Assembly: GCF_026127265.1 (NCBI RefSeq)
Contig: NZ_WWFG01000002.1
Location: 310,001-374,000 of the forward strand
Reading direction: 5' to 3'
Length of the DNA stretch: 64,000 nt
DNA from: Nostoc sp. KVJ3
GTDB lineage: Bacteria; Cyanobacteriota; Cyanobacteriia; Cyanobacteriales; Nostocaceae
Shown piece by piece: positions 62,644 to 64,000 of this stretch. A program made the position numbers and the translations under genes. Position 1 is the first letter of the stretch. The number at the start of each line of letters is the position of its first letter. The notes below the pieces were generated by a model, which saw nothing but the letters and a program-made list of their open reading frames with translations, was not told the origin of the DNA and made no database searches.

Positions 62644-62862
62644 CTAAGAGGATGAATGAACAAGTCCTCTTGTTGGTAGCAAAACATTCTAGATCCCCCT
62701 AAATCCCCCGATAAATTGGGGGACTTTGACTCCGGTTCCCCCCTTTTTTAAGGGGGGTTAGCGCGGTCTTGGGGTCTCCCCAAGTGGAGCGACTGGCGTG
62801 GGTTAGGGGGGATCAAAGTGACTTTAGTCACAGCAAAATACTTGTTCATTCAACCTCTAAGA
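62644..62862. mobile_element. MITE-like element carrying the shared C/G-run core
   Basis: CTAAGAGGATGAATGAACAA (62644-62663) pairs, with mismatches, with the inverted end at 62843-62862 (TTGTTCATTCAACCTCTAAG). The core at 62692-62814 is bounded by GATCCCCCTAA and TTAGGGGGGATC and is nearly identical to the core of the 12895-13133 element. No gene; the flanks 62551-62643 and 62863-63005 also show nothing recognisable. Confidence 0.6.
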
Positions 62863-63005
62863 GTGCGATTCGTTAGCTCTAAAAAAGAATCAAAGTAAGT
62901 TACATAAAAATGTAGAAGAAATATTCAAAATGGCTATAGCTAAAGGGGTGCGATCGCAGATCCCATACCAAGGTAAACTCAGAGTCAAGTGAAAAGTGGC
63001 TGTGA

Positions 63006-63248
63006 AAAAGCGTTGGTCAAGTTTTACCAGTATTGGGAAACTTACCAGGAACTTGGCATCATTGCTTGGTAGCATTCAGTAGCGATCGCCTACCCTTGAT
63101 TGCTAGTATCCCAGGATTCGAGAGCGTTCATTTATTCTCAGGGTTTACCAATCCTTTGGTAATCATACCACCTTTGGCAAAGCGCTTTGCTAATTTTGCA
63201 TCTGGCAAAGAAGATGAAATTATTATCCAGCTATCTCTTCATCACTGA
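63006..63248 (+). pseudogene. FAD-dependent oxidoreductase C-terminal remnant
   Basis: The frame reads 'VGQVLPVLGNLPGTWHHCLV' then 'SSDRLPLIASIPGFESVHLF' and 'SGFTNPLVIIPPLAKRFANF', ending near a normal-looking C-terminus. This is the pattern of the DAO/glycine-oxidase-type FAD oxidoreductase tail (LPxIxxxPGxxxVxxxSGF...PxLA). No N-terminal FAD-binding half is present, and a TGA precedes the frame. The protein is therefore a fragment, probably left by rearrangement near the MITE. The family call is by recall. Confidence 0.5.
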
Positions 63249-63443
63249 CAATAATTTCACAATTTTAAGCTTAACAAAGATTAATATTGTAAAGTTATTT
63301 TTTTGTTACAAAAATCATATATTTTGTATCAAGGGTAACTTTTTACTAGTAAACTATCGCACTATCATCACACTTTAAAGTTTGATATTGTCAGCTTTTT
63401 ATTAAGTTGCTTAATTCATCAAGAGTAAAATTCAATACAAGAT

Positions 63444-64000
63444 ATGAGAAGACAATTTAAGAGACGCAAGTTTTTAATCTACGGTTCTCTAACTTTTGGA
63501 AGCAGCTTTTTTATCAAGGCTTGTGCGAATAATTCTCCAACTACTACAGAGAGTACAGTCGCACCTCCTGCTGCAACTCCTGCTGCGGCTAGTGCTGGTA
63601 ACACCATCAAAGTAGGTATTTTGCACTCTCTGAGTGGCACAATGGCTATTAGTGAAAAAAGCGTTGTCGATGCTGAAAAATTAGCAATCAAGGAAATTAA
63701 CGCTGCTGGTGGTGTCTTAGGTAAACAAATTGAAGCAATTACCGAAGATGGTGCTTCTAACTGGGATACTTTTAGGGAAAAGGCAACTAAGCTAATCGAT
63801 CAAGATCAAGTTGCCGTAGTTTTTGGTTGTTGGACTTCTGCTAGCCGCAAGAATGTTAAGCCTGTATTCGAGAGCAAAAATCACCTGCTCTGGTATCCTG
63901 TACAGTATGAAGGACAAGAGTGTTCTAAAAATATTTTCTACACTGGTGCTGCACCAAATCAACAAATTGAACCGTCTGTTGATTGGTTGTTGAAAAACAA
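63444..64000 (+). CDS. urtA: Urea ABC transporter substrate-binding protein, 5' part (runs off right edge)
   Basis: 185 residues visible. A twin-arginine-like start (MRRQFKRRKF), a hydrophobic segment and a Cys (FFIKACANN) mark a lipoprotein signal, followed by an Ala/Thr/Pro-rich linker. The binding domain begins 'IKVGILHSLSGTMAISEKSV', then 'GGVLGKQIEAITEDGASNWD', 'CWTSASRKNVKPVFESKNHL' and 'LWYPVQYEGQECSKNIFYTG', the typical UrtA pattern. It is the periplasmic urea-binding component and is usually followed by urtBCDE. The ATG is at 63444. The upstream 63249-63443 spacer is AT-rich and should hold the promoter. I looked for an NtcA box (GTA-N8-TAC) and found no clear match. Confidence 0.9.
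   Translation, partial: MRRQFKRRKFLIYGSLTFGSSFFIKACANNSPTTTESTVAPPAATPAAASAGNTIKVGILHSLSGTMAISEKSVVDAEKLAIKEINAAGGVLGKQIEAITEDGASNWDTFREKATKLIDQDQVAVVFGCWTSASRKNVKPVFESKNHLLWYPVQYEGQECSKNIFYTGAAPNQQIEPSVDWLLKN

Noticed and set aside
63249..63443. NtcA binding site upstream of urtA
   Set aside because: Expected for urea transporter genes in cyanobacteria, but no GTA-N8-TAC match with a suitable -10 box was found by eye.
1..64000. CRISPR arrays, tRNA and rRNA genes
   Set aside because: No regularly spaced identical repeats with unique spacers and no recognisable tRNA or rRNA sequence were noticed on either strand.

Overview
The window looks like chromosome of a filamentous, heterocyst-type cyanobacterium (Nostoc/Anabaena relatives). 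The signs are very frequent HIP1-type octamers (GCGATCGC), AT-rich spacers full of short palindromic repeats, and typical cyanobacterial families: a large TamB, a Ser/Thr kinase-CHASE2 fusion, DUF928, filamentous-haemagglutinin and CHAT-TPR genes, and NHLP/Nif11 peptide precursors with an NHLM-type exporter. No database search was run; family names come from motifs and recall. I see no rRNA, tRNA or CRISPR array.

Layout. (1) 1-10.4 kb: the 3' part of a tamB-like gene, pgk, a universal stress protein, a large CPBP-type membrane protein, an IS630-type transposase remnant and a small secreted protein. (2) 10.5-16.1 kb: an ABCD/SbmA-like ABC transporter with an unusual C-terminal tail, two abutting MITE-like elements, a non-ribosomal peptide synthetase condensation-domain remnant, and a two-component pair (PAS histidine kinase and AraC-type response regulator). 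(3) 16.7-31.5 kb: a STAND/NB-ARC ATPase, a Ser/Thr kinase-CHASE2 protein and a DUF928 protein on +, facing a CHAT-TPR gene and two haemagglutinin-type exoproteins on -. Between them lies a decayed proteusin locus: a precursor split by a MITE and a radical-SAM peptide epimerase truncated at both ends.

(4) 32.1-62.6 kb is a large peptide natural-product (RiPP) island and the main point of interest. On -, in transcription order, are five tandem NHLP-leader precursors, a medium-chain dehydrogenase resembling LanJ-type dehydroalanine reductases, a class II lanthipeptide synthetase (LanM) with a CCG zinc motif, and a Nif11-leader precursor. Divergently on + come a Cache-HAMP sensor without an output domain, a multi-domain APC-like membrane protein, a MinD/ParA ATPase, a HExxH protein, a double cyclic-nucleotide-binding protein, a small HTH-like protein, two paralogous MBL-fold proteins, a 2OG-Fe(II) oxygenase, three Nif11 precursors (two encoding identical proteins), a GNAT enzyme and the complete NHLM exporter (HlyD-type adaptor, C39-peptidase ABC protein, second ABC protein). 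I also found a 58-residue precursor on the - strand at 55417-55593.

All nine intact precursors lack cysteine after the GG-type leader end. A LanM acting on them could make dehydroalanine or dehydrobutyrine but no lanthionine rings; the neighbouring reductase could then give D-alanine or D-aminobutyrate. My reading is therefore a cysteine-free, D-amino-acid-containing peptide family, exported by NHLM and linked to a signalling cassette. This is inference from motifs and context.

(5) 62.6-64 kb: a MITE-like element, an FAD-oxidoreductase remnant and the start of a urea-transporter substrate-binding protein gene (urtA) that runs off the right edge.
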